64,000 nucleotides of DNA, taken from NCBI GenBank assembly GCA_028456385.1, contig JALNQF010000012.1, positions 310,001-374,000 of the forward strand. Direction: 5' to 3'. Made by a program: the position numbers and the translations under genes. The notes beneath the pieces were generated by a model that made no database searches, was not told where the DNA came from, and saw nothing but the letters and a program-made list of their open reading frames with translations. Source of the DNA: Ophiosphaerella korrae. Taxonomy: Eukaryota > Ascomycota > Dothideomycetes > Pleosporales > Phaeosphaeriaceae. Below are positions 22,585 to 34,390 of the stretch, one piece after another (the stretch's first letter is position 1; every line of letters starts with the position of its first letter).

Positions 22585-22903
22585 CTTGGTTGTTGGAAGC
22601 GGAGGAAAGCTAACTTATTCACAGGTAAATGAGTTCTGATGGATAAGCGAGATGTTGAGGAGAATGGTGAGCTCTAGTATGCTGTTATGCAATCGATGAG
22701 ATATTTTTGAAGATTTTTTTTTAGGAGAGTTTCAAGATATCTAAACAGAATGGAAGGATGCTGTGCACCTGGTGGTGGTGTACGACAAAGTCACGTGTGA
22801 TCTACACAGGGTTACTACTAGCGCAAAACCACACGCCAAAAGTTCCATGCACCATCACGGCCAACCTCACCATCTCTCGCAACATCTCTTCACACAACAT
22901 AAG
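22585..22903. other. Intergenic, 319 bp
   Basis: This region contains a T-run near 22715 and the upstream region of CWC2. The CWC2 frame stays open upstream with another ATG at 22847, so a longer N-terminus cannot be excluded. Confidence 0.45.
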
Positions 22904-24109
22904 ATGGCCGAAGTCCAATCACCACCTGCGCAAACGGCGCTTGCAACGCCAGAGACGTCTCTTGAAACTTCTGCAGCCTCCGAGCTCGTGCCTGTAACCA
23001 CCGAACAGACAATCATCACAACCAATGCAGAAGGCAAGAAGGTCAAGAAGATCATCCGGCGCAAGCGCCGCCCTGCACGACCCCAAGTCGACCCGGCGAC
23101 GTTCAAAACTGATGCGCCGCCCCCCACTGGCACTATCTTCAACATCTGGTACAACAAATGGAGTGGTGGTGACAGGGAAGACAAGTACCTCAATCAGACA
23201 GCCGCACAGGGTCGCTGCAACGTCGCGAAAGATAGTGGCTATACCAAAGCAGACAAGACACCCGGAGCCTACTTCTGCCTCTTTTTTGCGCGCGGCATAT
23301 GCCCCAAGGGCGTGGACTGTGAATACCTGCACCGTCTGCCCACCGTAACTGACATCTTCCCTTCCAACATCGACTGCTTCGGACGCGACAAGCATTCCGA
23401 CTACCGCGACGATATGGGCGGCGTAGGGTCCTTCCAGCGACAGAACCGTACGCTATACATCGGGCGTATACACGTGACAGACGACATCGAGGAGATTGTT
23501 GCCCGTCATTTCCAGGAATGGGGCCAGGTCGAGCGCACACGCGTTTTGACTGCGCGGGGCGTAGCCTTCGTCACATACCTCAACGAAGCAAACAGCCAAT
23601 TCGCCAAAGAAGCCATGGCGCACCAATCGCTCGACCACAACGAGATCCTCAACGTGCGATGGGCAACCGTCGACCCCAACCCAGCGTCACAGAAACGAGA
23701 GGCCGCGCGCATCGAAGAGCAGGCCGCCGAGGCAATCCGAAAAGCACTGCCCGCAGCATACGTCGCCGAGATCGAAGGACGTGACCCAGAGCAGAAGAAA
23801 CGGCGCAAGATCGAAGGCAGTTTCGGTCTCGAGGGATACGAGGCGCCAGACGACGTGTGGCATGCCAAGGAGAAAGCGGAATGGGAAGCTGCGAGAGAGA
23901 TTGAGGCCGGCGGCATAGACACGCGGCAGATGATCGAAGGTGGCGAGACATGGTACGAAGAGGCACAACCTGCCCAAGCTGGAAATGGTATTCTTTCAAG
24001 CTCGACGCTCGCGGCGCTGAAGGGGTATACAGCTGCGCCGTCGAATAAGCGGCCGGCGCCTGTGGCGGGGCCGCTGGTGGGATATGGAAGTGATGATGAC
24101 AGTGATTGA
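22904..24109 (+). CDS. CWC2: Pre-mRNA-splicing factor CWC2
   Basis: This is a single exon of 401 aa from the ATG of MAEVQSP. After a basic N-terminal linker (KKVKKIIRRKRR) comes the Torus/CCCH zinc module with Cys105, 125, 133, 139 and His143. An RRM follows from about residue 183 (RTLYIGRI and RGVAFVTY as RNP motifs). Cwc2 and its human counterpart RBM22 bind U6 snRNA and help shape the catalytic centre of the spliceosome within the Prp19-associated complex. A Gly/Asp/Ser tail (GYGSDDDSD) ends the protein. I preferred this start over the upstream in-frame ATG at 22847 because the extra residues are His-rich and not protein-like. Confidence 0.94.
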   Translation: MAEVQSPPAQTALATPETSLETSAASELVPVTTEQTIITTNAEGKKVKKIIRRKRRPARPQVDPATFKTDAPPPTGTIFNIWYNKWSGGDREDKYLNQTAAQGRCNVAKDSGYTKADKTPGAYFCLFFARGICPKGVDCEYLHRLPTVTDIFPSNIDCFGRDKHSDYRDDMGGVGSFQRQNRTLYIGRIHVTDDIEEIVARHFQEWGQVERTRVLTARGVAFVTYLNEANSQFAKEAMAHQSLDHNEILNVRWATVDPNPASQKREAARIEEQAAEAIRKALPAAYVAEIEGRDPEQKKRRKIEGSFGLEGYEAPDDVWHAKEKAEWEAAREIEAGGIDTRQMIEGGETWYEEAQPAQAGNGILSSSTLAALKGYTAAPSNKRPAPVAGPLVGYGSDDDSD

Positions 24110-24394
24110 GATATGGGTAGCATCGAGATTGTATAGTATAGCATACCGTATGGCGTTAGTAGAATTGATACCCGTTTCTCGCTCAGGCTTTGAAATCCTT
24201 TTCTTCTACTGTGAGAATGTTGGTCTGGTCATTTTCGCGTAAAGCATAAGCGACGGACTGATCATTGACCTAACCCCAGACCATGCACAACTCGCAAGGA
24301 GTATAGTAATGAGCGTTCATATCCACCATCGACTCTAAACAACGCCAAACGCCAAAGACAAAACTGAACATCGTTAGAACCCCCACGCACCTCC

Positions 24395-25843
24395 CTAATA
24401 CTTCGCAACTCCCTCCCTCTCACACGTGACCAGAAACTGACTCCAATCCTTCACCATCCTGCGTCCAGCCCACGTACTCGCCGTATACCCATCGCCACCA
24501 CATGCATTATTTTCGCTAACCTCGCTCTGCCCATCGAGACCAAACCGTGCCTTCGATTCAGCGCCTCCACGTTTCCCCTCCACGTCTTCCGCATCTTTGA
24601 ACAGACGCTTGGCAGCCGCCCATTCGCCCTCGTGCGCCCCTCCACATCCGAAGGCGCACGCACGTTTTCCGCACGGTCGCCAGAAGCGATATTCCGCAAC
24701 CTGGGCTTCTGACAGGGGACGTACGCCCAGGAGGCCCGAGTTGACGGGGCGGTGGGATGTATATGCGAGGACGGTGCCGGTAGGCGAGATGGGGGAGGAA
24801 ATCGATGTCTCGGTGCCGTTTGCGATTTCGATGTAGGGTGAGCGGCACGGGGAGGAAAAGGAGGAGATTGACGAAAGGTTGCGGTTGATGGTCTTCGGGT
24901 GGTATTCGAGGCCGGGAGCTGGGTAGAGGAGGGGATTATGGGATAGAGTTTGGAAGGCTTGCTTGTCAACCATGTTCTTGAGCATGGCTGTGCGGGGGGA
25001 TAGGTTCCGTGGAGGCGAGATGGGGCTTGTGATACTCTGGGAAGACGTTGACGGGGAACGTGGAGGTGTCCAGGTTAGTGATGAGTTGGGTGGTGCGGCC
25101 TGTGCAATGTTTTTGGCGATGATGCCGTGAATGGGACTTGTTGAGAATACGCAATAATCATAACTGTGAGACTGGCAGCGACGAGATGGACCGCACATTG
25201 AAGAGCCGTCGATGCTCATTGGACTGACGCATCGAATCGCGGGATTGATCGCTTGTGGTTTCATAGCATTGCTTCCTACTTCAGACGCCGGCGATGGGAA
25301 CATTCCCTTTGCACTTGAAGTGGGTGATAGTGGTGTAGGGAAGCCGGGGTACCTCCTGCCAACATCCGTCAAAAGCGAGAGGCTGGGCCGAGCACTGTCA
25401 GTCCGTGGAATATTGAGATGTGGAGCCGTTCCGTCAAAGGGCACATCGCTACCATTGCGTTGTATTGTATCCAAATAACCGCCTATAGATCCATCGAACG
25501 AAGACGCGAATGATGGCAGTTGAGCATCTGTCTCTTCTCTCATATGCGAATTTGTGACAGGTAAGTGGTGGAATCCACTGCTGGTGAAGGAACTAGTCGG
25601 ACTGTCGCTGCTACTGGACGGACATGAAGAGCCCTCTCCCGTGATGAGACGAAGAGCTTCCACCGTTTTTTTATTCATAGTCTGTGATCGAGCAAATCTG
25701 GCCTCGTCACACACCCAGAGTCCGCCGTACTGCTGCCAAGGGAAATTCTGCAAAAAGTAATCCTCGGGATACACGTCGTAGCCCAGTGTACGTGAGCGAA
25801 AGAAAGCGTAGACGAAACGGCAGTCCGGAAATTGGCGAAGTAC
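24395..25843 (-). CDS. Unknown fungal protein; 5' end unresolved
   Basis: An open frame of 482 codons is protein-like throughout but has no family I recognise. It is rich in Ser and Pro (many SPIS, PPR and SPT words). Near the C-terminus is a compact segment with CGKRACAFGCGGAHEGEW, and the N-terminal end reads RQFPDCRFVYAFFRS then GYDVYPEDY. This N-terminal protein-like reading continues to 25843, where it meets TAG (25846-25844), itself preceded in frame by ATG CTT (25852-25847). Either TAG ends an intron whose first exon I cannot find, or codon 3 is a nonsense change, or translation starts at an inner Met (25678). There is no signal peptide or membrane helix. Confidence 0.7.
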   Translation of the reverse strand, partial: VLRQFPDCRFVYAFFRSRTLGYDVYPEDYFLQNFPWQQYGGLWVCDEARFARSQTMNKKTVEALRLITGEGSSCPSSSSDSPTSSFTSSGFHHLPVTNSHMREETDAQLPSFASSFDGSIGGYLDTIQRNGSDVPFDGTAPHLNIPRTDSARPSLSLLTDVGRRYPGFPTPLSPTSSAKGMFPSPASEVGSNAMKPQAINPAIRCVSPMSIDGSSMCGPSRRCQSHSYDYCVFSTSPIHGIIAKNIAQAAPPNSSLTWTPPRSPSTSSQSITSPISPPRNLSPRTAMLKNMVDKQAFQTLSHNPLLYPAPGLEYHPKTINRNLSSISSFSSPCRSPYIEIANGTETSISSPISPTGTVLAYTSHRPVNSGLLGVRPLSEAQVAEYRFWRPCGKRACAFGCGGAHEGEWAAAKRLFKDAEDVEGKRGGAESKARFGLDGQSEVSENNACGGDGYTASTWAGRRMVKDWSQFLVTCEREGVAKY

Positions 25844-26015
25844 CTAAAGCATGCGATTTCAGCACGAATGACTTTGAGATTGGGAGTGGTGAGACTTGAG
25901 CGGTAGGTATATATAATGGGTTGGGAAATGGTATATGTCTATATGTGAATAGTTGGCAATATATGCCGGGTATCTATGTGTATGCTGGGAACAGGAACAA
26001 TGCTTGGGTGGATTT

Positions 26016-27679
26016 TCATACATCCCAAGCAGGGAACAGAGGTGGCGTTGCTGTGAGCCTGCATAAAGGTAGTCAGCATGCGGTTGGTGTGGGACACACA
26101 ATCCACTCACATAAGAATCTCGAAGGCAGCATGTTTCCTCAGCTGTTTTGGCCCACGCCGATACGCATGGAGTACTTCCGGACGAGCGCTTCTGATATTT
26201 TTCCGGCCCAGCAGCTTATACATGGCGGGACTAGTAGAATACATAGGGTCAAAAACCATTAAGTTGCACGTCCCATTGTGGCGGCGCTCGAATCCGATGA
26301 TAGTAATTGAGTGACCAGGTTGCTGAAGATAAATAGGTGGAAGAAGCGTCTTGTAAACAATCGAGCCATCCCTAACAGCAGCCTGCGCGAAATATCGCTC
26401 AATGGCATCGAGTAGTGTCTCATGAGCCTCGAGGTTCCGCTCTTTGTTGTCGCTAAACATCTCAACAGCGCAGTTTATTTCCGAGCTAAGACAGAAGGCT
26501 TGTGCCTATAGTAATTAGCATGGTGTTCAAGGGGCACCTGCAATAATCTTCTTACCTCTGGAGTGCCAATGTATTTCCTGGTGTCTCGAATGCCACCTGT
26601 TTGAATGCGACCGATTGAGTTGATATCCTTGTCCCAAGCTCTTTCAATAAGATCCTGCAGTTGAAGGATACCCGGTGTACGTCCTGGAAGTTCTTCGTGG
26701 CCCTGCGCCTTAGCTCCTTGTATATATGACAGGAGCATCTGTAGGTTCCGGTAGCCACAAAACCCGCCTTCCCGAGGTGTTTTGCCAACATGAAGCGTCG
26801 AGGGGTGACAGTAATAAGCCTCTTTAACAGAGTGGTCAAGTGCAGATAGTTGAGCGAGGATTGGTATGAGGCCTGGAGTCTCGTTTTGAACTTGCTCTTG
26901 CTTGATGAGTCGCCCATCTCGACCGATCCGATTGATGATAGTGATCTGAGGGCCTGCGGCGAGCTGATTATGGAGCCAATCAGGCATGCGGTTTTCATAG
27001 GCATAAGGGCCAAGTTCAGATTTCTGCGACTTATAAGCAGATGCAAAAGGGGTTAAGCGATTCTGCTTACTCCAAGACGCGCGCTGTTGTTTGGCGGTTT
27101 GACAGATCTTTCTGGCTTTGAAAAGGGATTGAAAGTAAGGATGCTTCGAGCCAGCGTACTTTTCTCGCTGCTATTAGTATTGCTCCTTTCGCGGTGGCCG
27201 TGCTTCTTGAGCCTGTTGTGCTTGTGGTCATCATGCTTCCTGGAGGCCTCGGGCACATCCCTTGCGGAGTTGTGTTCGGCAAAGGAGTTATTCTTGTAAG
27301 CAGCTGAATCCTGCATCGTAGCGGATGAATGACGGGAATGATACTTTCTAGTAGTTTCGTCGAATGATAATGTCTCTGCGGCGTGGTAATCGAGATGGTC
27401 ATTGAAGTCTATGAGAGGAACAATTTCACCGCACTCAGGCTCTAGGCATGTAACGTGGCTTTCGTCGTCGTCAGAGGAAGGTGTACTGTCCCCGTACTTG
27501 CTGTCCGAAGTAGGCCTGGGTGGTAGTGCAGGCGGTGGCGAGCCTGTGCCATCTTCTATTCTGAAAGGACTGTCGGTCGTATGGACTTGCTCGAAGTGAA
27601 GTTGGAGAAAGTAGCCGTCGGTTGGGAGAACAGCAAAGTCGCACATGGGACATTCGAGAAGATACGTCTCACCCGCCAT
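26016..27679 (-). CDS. ZUFSP/ZUP1-type deubiquitinase (peptidase C78)
   Basis: Exons 27679-27071, 27023-26556, 26505-26111 and 26058-26016 give 504 aa. Two C2H2-type fingers stand at the N-terminus (CPMCDF...HFEQVH and CLEPECG...HLDYH), followed by a charged linker. The C78 catalytic core has the nucleophile in GGFCGYRN (Cys292), and the His is in GHSITIIGFE with Asp in VFDP. In this family proteins with UFM1-protease folds but zinc fingers cleave K63-linked ubiquitin chains (ZUP1, fission yeast Mug105). Fungi of this group generally lack UFM1, so deubiquitination is the likely role. The last tiny exon (PPLFPAWDV) follows from a phase-2 splice. Confidence 0.88.
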
Positions 27680-28168
27680 ATCTGTGAAGCTCGGATCCTA
27701 CTCACGTGGGTCCTGACGTTTGACTTTGTGTTGTGACCTTCACAGTAGGATTCATAGCACGGGCAAGTGTTTGTGGCTGTTTTCAAAGCTCTAGCACGTG
27801 TAGCCTGGCATACTGCAATCAACGCGTTCAATAGAACGAAATTAGCTAACTGGAATGTGGCTAGGCTTGCCGTTTGCCGACCAGGCTGCGATGCGGTGAG
27901 CCGGTGGTGCTAAAAGGAGGTTGATGCATGGGCACAAGGCGCGCTAGGCAATCATGCACATGCAGTGAGTAGTCCAATAGCACATCAGTCTGCTGACAAT
28001 CAGCAAACTTGTGTTCTTGTGTCTGCTTTCGAAATTGTCGACAGGCTATAGTTTTGATAGATGATAGACGAGACATGAAAGTTTAGAGCTGCATCCACGA
28101 CGTCATTGGTGGAAGGTGCCAAGACTCAAAAGAAATGCGCCGCACTCACGCCTAACCTGCTCTCTCCA
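27680..28168. other. Divergent intergenic region, 489 bp
   Basis: This is the shared upstream region of the C78 protease gene (minus) and the HTD2-like gene (plus). I see no other feature. Confidence 0.5.
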
Positions 28169-29937
28169 ATGCTACTCCACGCACAAAACCTCGCTCGTAG
28201 GACAAGGATACAGCGATATGCCACCAATTGGCATTGCTTATCCGTCCGCTCCTACGCATCGGCGGCGGATGATAACCCAGTATGGCTCCAGAAACTGCGT
28301 AAAGAAATGTGCGGGCGACGCATTCAATCCACGCGCGAAGTCGTCAGCCGCGAGACCGACGACAAGCTTGTGGACATGCTGTCTGCATTTTTGCCAGAAG
28401 AATGGTGTCGCCCTCTTCCCTACCGCGGGGCGGTAGCCCCAGTAGGCCACCACCTGGTGTGGTTCAATAGAGCCTTCCCAGCCGACCAGCTCCTACCTGA
28501 TGGCACAGATCGGCTCCATAGTCCAGGCAAGCCATGGGTGCGACGAATGTGGTCTGGAGGCTCAATAACAACGAGGCCAGCCGATTACTATAACAACAAG
28601 ACTGGGTTCACTTCAGATGCAAGCATAGTGTGCGCCGAACGTCTTGTGAACGTACAGCGGAAAGGACAGGACGAAGCAGCCAAGCTCTTCGTTGATATTG
28701 AGCGCCGATTTGCAAGGCAAAGCACGCTTCATAATGACCTCTCACAAGATTCAAGATCCAGCGATGCCCAAGGCAACTTCCGAATACAGATGACCAGATC
28801 AGATTGGGGGTCTGCCATGCTAAGGGAACGACGTCAACTTGTGTTCCTGAAGGCAAAGACGCCTGCTGAATTGGCTAGCATCAAAGCAGGCGAATTACCT
28901 CAAATCAAATACCTCAATGGTTAGTCTGGCTTTCTCTTAATCCATCACATCGCTTACAAGCCGCAGCACCAAGGAACCCAGACTTCTCACACAAACTCAT
29001 GCCTACAAGCTCCCTCCTATCCCGCTACTCGACGCTGACTTCCAACGCTCACCTCATTCACCTCGACCGAGAATATGCCCGCAACGTCGAGGGTCACCGC
29101 AACCTACTCGTCCACGGTCCACTTGCGCTGACACTGTTGCTGCAGGCAATGTCTGGCTACCTTGAGGCTGAAACAATGAGCAAGCGAATCGTCGAAGATA
29201 TCGAATACCGTAATCTGGCGCCATTATACTGTGAAGAGGAGATGCGTTTATGCGGTAAGAAGAAGATGTCGTTGCATGACAATCATGTATACGATGTTTG
29301 GATCGAAGGCCCAACAGGTGGTATCGCTGTGAAGGGCACAGTGCGCACAGCTATCGCACTAACCACAGCTGTGCCGCAGGAAGGTTACAACTACCCAAAG
29401 TACAGAGTGGTAAGCATCTCTAGGGGCGCGGAAAAGGGAAAAAAAGCTCAGTATGCTCAAAATAGCCTCTCAGCCTTTGAGTTGCCTTCTACTCCGTCTG
29501 AGCATAACGGCGAGATGGATGACAGCGAGGAGCTCAATAAGGAAGGGCAAAATAACGAGTGTAAGGGAAAGCATGAAAGTGAGTCGCATTCAACTGCGGA
29601 TTCTACTTCTGCTTTTTCTCCGGCGAATACGACCCCGGAACCGTCTCAGACTGAAGCTTCCGCACGGCCTCTGACCATTGTCCGGAAAGTGTTGGCAGTT
29701 CCAGGAACAATGAAACCAACCATATCGCCTCTTACTGAACAACTTTTACACAAGCTAAGCGGCGCGGCTCGTGTCAGGACCAGAATGACCGACCCATTGC
29801 CTCGTGTGAGCACCCATCCAACCCACTATTATCATGATCCAGATGCCGTTGCAGAAAGACACAGCAGGTACATAAGGGAAGGCTTGAGAAAGATGGATAG
29901 ACCTCGTATTAGTCGGTTAGGTATCGCCAAGAGATAG
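28169..29937 (+). CDS. Mitochondrial hydroxyacyl-thioester dehydratase, HTD2-like
   Basis: Exons 28169-28919 and 28967-29937 give 573 aa. The first ATG opens a basic, acid-free leader (LARRTRIQRYA) expected of a mitochondrial targeting signal. The hot-dog region has GHHLVWFNRAFP, PWVRRMWSGGSI, then RNPDFSHKLMPT and NVEGHRNLLVHGPL, the last holding the MaoC-like hydratase segment. Yeast Htd2 carries out the 3-hydroxyacyl-ACP dehydration step of mitochondrial type II fatty-acid synthesis, which feeds lipoate production. About 190 C-terminal residues are low-complexity acidic then basic and lie outside the known fold. Splicing at GTTAGT...CGCAG restores the conserved APRNPDF. Confidence 0.85.
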
Positions 29938-31395
29938 TGATTATTCCAACTAAGGTATTCCAACATGGGTATCACTGGTAGGATGCGCATGCGGCAAGGT
30001 AATAAAAACAAGGTAGCGTACCTGAGAATGGTAGTCGATAGCATCGACTCCAATATAACTTATGCCCTACGATATGACTTAGTCAATATACCTGCACCAC
30101 ACGCCAAACCCTGCAAAGCATTCTGGTCAGCGCGGCGGATATTCAGTAGAAATGGAAAACTTCTAGAAGTAACGAGGATTATATCAAGAGGCGTCCGAGC
30201 TCGAACGAGAATATGGAAAAATAGGCGATAGCAATTACCAAGGGAAGACACGTAAAGTGCGCCTATATCAGTATGATTGAACAACACCTTAACTTCTAAG
30301 GCTCAAGACTTTATTGCCTAATTTTCCAAATGCCGACAGTTATTATGCTCCGCCGCACATGATCAATAACTCACCCATGTTACTGAAGAAGCCACATCCT
30401 TATAATAGGAATAGCATCGCCAAACAAGCGTCGTCAGCACAGATCATAACGTTGTCTGAGTGGTGGGGTTTAGCCTACAGTTGCACTTGGCTGCTTGCAA
30501 TAAAGCGCCTGGCTAGATAACCAAAAAAACTATTTATCTACCGCTAGGACCATGACCTTGATTATGGCTAAGATTTTAGAAAAAAAGACTCCTTAACTAC
30601 ATTTGGGACAAGACTGGGAGTGACCATGTCTGGATATGGCTGCGAATGCTGATCTTGATACAGGACGTGGTGGGCGGGTGTCCAGAATGGGCGATGTTCA
30701 TATACATCCAAGCCTAGAAGGATATAAACAATTAGGGCAGACCTTATATCGAGACATGGATAATATCTGCTGTTCCTTTCGTTGACCACTTTGAACACCC
30801 CTGTCCGCTAAAACGTTTCCAGTAACCCTCCCGTGCCGCCTCACAAGCAATGGGTGGCTTTGAACAAGCACCGTGGCGTCACGCACTTTGGATCCCAGTG
30901 AACCCCGCTCCACGCTTTTTCAATTTTCCTTCCATAGTAGGTTGACTATTGAGAAGCTAAGGTTAGCAGCGCACGAAGAAAAACCCGCCAGTCCCTTTAG
31001 AACATCGAAATTCTGTTCATCAAAGCAAAAAAAATTTATTGCGAACCTTGGATATTACCAGGATCAAAATACGGGATGATCTGGCGAATCTTCTGTCGAT
31101 CGACAAGTTGCGCTTGCCATGGTCCACCTAGCCCGGTGGCTGAATGTCGTTTATACAATCCAGTGGTACCATCACCATGCTGATTGCTGATCAAAGTTAC
31201 GCAGATCCACCAGCCTGCGCGGGGTAGCAGGGTGTTATTAACAACCGTCTGGAAAGAACCCGGAGGAGCTGCTTCATCGGCTAATCTTCCAGAACGCAGG
31301 TACCAAAGCATTGATATCACTGAAGAAACATAAGACCCGGCCGCCTCACTAAGGCAATTACACGTATCGAGCATTCCGAGCTTGAATTTACGGTC
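29938..31395. other. Intergenic region, 1.46 kb
   Basis: No gene is recognised on either strand. A 122-codon minus frame at 31036-31404 overlaps the beta-xylosidase start and shows no domain. The region probably includes the beta-xylosidase promoter. Confidence 0.5.
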
Positions 31396-33722
31396 ATGAT
31401 GCATTCACTCTCAACTTTGACCCTTCTTGGTGCCGCTCTAGTGCCTACTACCTATGCGGCAATTGGTCCTGACTGTGCCAATGGCCCATTAAAGTCGAAC
31501 AAGATATGTGACAGGACTGCATCTCCCGCGGACAGAGCTGCGGCTCTCGTTGCGGCAATGCAGTCATCGGAGAAGCTTGACAATCTCATGAGGTGCGTCT
31601 TCACTTCCTAAAGAAAATGTTTTCGGTGACTAACGGTTGTAGCAAATCTAAGGGAGTCTCTCGGCTGGGCCTCCCAGCATACAACTGGTGGGGCGAAGCA
31701 CTTCATGGAGTGGCTGGTGCGCCGGGAATCAGGTTCGAAGCACCCTATAATACTGCTACGTCTTTCCCCATGCCACTCCAGATGGCAGCTGCATTCGATG
31801 ACGATCTTATTTTCAAGATTGCCAACGTCGTTGGCAACGAAGCTCGCGCATTTGGAAATGCTGGTAAGGCTCCTGTTGATTTCTGGACTCCAGATATCAA
31901 CCCGTTCCGAGACCCTCGCTGGGGCCGCGGTTCAGAAACACCGGGTGAGGACACTGCCAGAGTGAAGGGTTACACCAAAGCTTTGCTAGCTGGGCTTGAA
32001 GGAGACAAGCCCGAGAGAAAAATCATCGCTACATGCAAGCACTACGTAGGCTATGATATGGAATCATGGGGTGGCACTGACCGCCATCACTTCAATGCCA
32101 AAATCACCATGCAAGATTTGGCAGAGTATTATATGCAACCCTTCCAGCAGTGCGCGCGTGATTCGAAGGTCGGATCGTTCATGTGCTCGTACAACGCTGT
32201 CAACGGCGTTCCCACCTGTGCGGATACCTATGTTCTCCAAACCATCTTGCGAGACCATTGGAACTGGACCGACAGCAACAATTACATCACTAGTGATTGT
32301 GAGGCGGTTGCCGATATCTCGCAGAATCACAAGTACGCGAAAACGCTTGCGGAGGGCACGGCAAAGGCGTTCATCGCTGGTATGGATAATAGTTGCGAAT
32401 ACTCCGGATCCTCGGATATCCCTGGAGCCTGGAACCAGAAACTCCTGAATCAATCCGTGGTTGACAGGGCTCTCCGAAGACAGTATGAAGGCTTGGTCCG
32501 CGCTGGATATTTTGATGGTGCTTCTGCCACCTACGCCAACCTAGGAATCAACGATGTTAACACTAAGGCAGCGGGACAACTTGCTCTACAGGTAGCCGCT
32601 GAAGGACTTGTCATGCTCAAGAATGACAACTCAACACTTCCTCTGCCCCTTAAATCTGGAACTAAGGTTGCCATGGTCGGTTTCTGGGCTGATGACAAGT
32701 CTAAACTATCTGGGATTTACAGCGGCCCTGCCCCTTACTTGCGCACACCAGTCTATGCTGGTCAGCAACTTGGCTTGAAGATGACTACTGCTTCGGGGCC
32801 AATTTTACAAAAGTCCGGCGCCAACGACAACTGGACCAGTAATGCACTTAAGGCAGCTCAAGAAGGCGACTACATCATCTACTTTGGTGGTCTTGACACT
32901 TCTGCTGCGGCGGAGACCACTGACCGTACCGATATCAGCTGGCCTGGCGCACAACTCGATCTCATCAAAAAGCTATCCGGACTTGGCAAGCCACTCGTCG
33001 TTGTTGTATTGGGTGATATGGTGGACAACTCTCCTCTACTATCTAACAGTGGCGTCAACTCCATTGTCTGGGCCAACTGGCCAGGCCAAGAGGGTGGTTC
33101 TGCAATCATGCAAGTGCTTTCTGGTGCCATTTCTGTCGCAGGCCGTCTGCCAGTTACACAGTATCCAGCAAACTATACCAAACTATCGATGTTGGACATG
33201 ACTCTACGATCAAGCTCGACCAGTCCTGGTCGTACATACCGCTGGTTTAACAGCGCCATCCAGCCCTTTGGATTTGGCCTGCATTACACTAAGCTCGAAG
33301 CAAAGTGGAAGAGCGCCGAGAAGCTGACCATCAGTATATCTGATATTCTGAGCAAGTGCAAGAACCAGTATCCAGACACTTGTGCCGTTCCTGCTCTCGA
33401 CATCGCCGTGACAAACAAGGGTAATAGGACATCTGACTTTGTTGCCTTGGCCTTTGTCAAGGGCGATGTTGGACCGAAGCCTTACCCGCTCAAGACCTTA
33501 ATTTCTTACACGAGGGTTAGAGACATTGCAGGCGCGCAGACAAAGGCTGCATCGCTTGCTCTTACACTAGGCAATCTAGCGAGAGTCGATGAGTCAGGTA
33601 ACACAGTATTGTACCCAGGCGAGTATACGCTATTGCTAGATGAGCCAACGCAGTCGGAACTGAAGTTCACACTTAGCGGCGACCAGACGGTGCTGGATAA
33701 GTGGCCCCAGCCACCGAAATGA
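31396..33722 (+). CDS. Secreted GH3 exo-1,4-beta-xylosidase
   Basis: Exons 31396-31592 and 31643-33722 give 758 aa. A signal peptide ends near TTYA before AIGPDC. Typical GH3 beta-xylosidase segments follow: GLPAYNWWGEALHG, FWTPDINPFRDPRWGR, CKHYVGYD, and ITSDCEAV with the nucleophile Asp. The second GH3 domain (LPLPLKSGTKVAMVG, GLDTSAAAE, WPGQEGG) and a C-terminal fibronectin-like domain complete it. The enzyme releases xylose from the non-reducing end of xylo-oligosaccharides outside the cell. An ATG three bases downstream (31399) is an equal start choice. The Zn2Cys6 gene behind it is a possible but unproven regulator. Confidence 0.95.
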
Positions 33723-34390
33723 GTGCATCTTATTTGAAGGCTGATAGGTGAAATAAGGAAATAAGTAATGGTGGTTGTGGTTTGAATGCATTACTTTTAT
33801 ACTAGTCGATTTATGATGGTGGAATCTCGGGTCATCTTTGAACCTGTTGCAACATCACAGCCGAGGCTGTTCTGCTTACTTCTGTGTTAAGGATCATTCA
33901 ATTAAATAGTGTTGTTTTAGTGGTCAGCATATCAGTCCAGTCCGCAAGGCGACGAGTTGATACATCTCATTTTGGTGTCATTTTGCGCAGGTGTGGTAGT
34001 ACTATTCCGAAAATGATACTTGGCATCAGCACGATTGGATCAATCTGAACCAAATTTTGCCATCGTGGTTTCCACCTGGGCGCCTTACTAAACAAGGTTG
34101 AAGCCCGTGCACGGGGCGTAATATCTACACCTCCACCATTTGTCCGCTCCATAATTACAGGTTTGCAAGGCTTGTTTCCATTCCTATCACTCACATAGGC
34201 CATCAGAATTACACAACTTCAGCTTTCGCACGCATGTTGTACGCATAGTTAGAACTCTTGTCAAATCGCACTACAGCCAGCTGCAGGGCACTGATGCGGA
34301 GAACAACAAGCTAGCCATACACGACGATTCTTGCTTATAGACAACCCCTATTTATTGAGAAAGAAGTCGGTCTGTAGAGCGTAAATCGCT
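33723..34390. other. Intergenic, 668 bp
   Basis: This region lies between the beta-xylosidase and a Zn2Cys6 gene. A 78-codon minus frame (33967-34203) has no recognisable features. No gene is called. Confidence 0.5.

Noticed and set aside
22763..22903. Longer N-terminus of CWC2
   Set aside because: The extension is His-rich, begins with a non-ATG codon in the open frame and adds nothing typical of the family.
31036..31404. 122-codon minus frame overlapping the beta-xylosidase start
   Set aside because: It lies in the promoter, overlaps a well-supported gene and has no domain.
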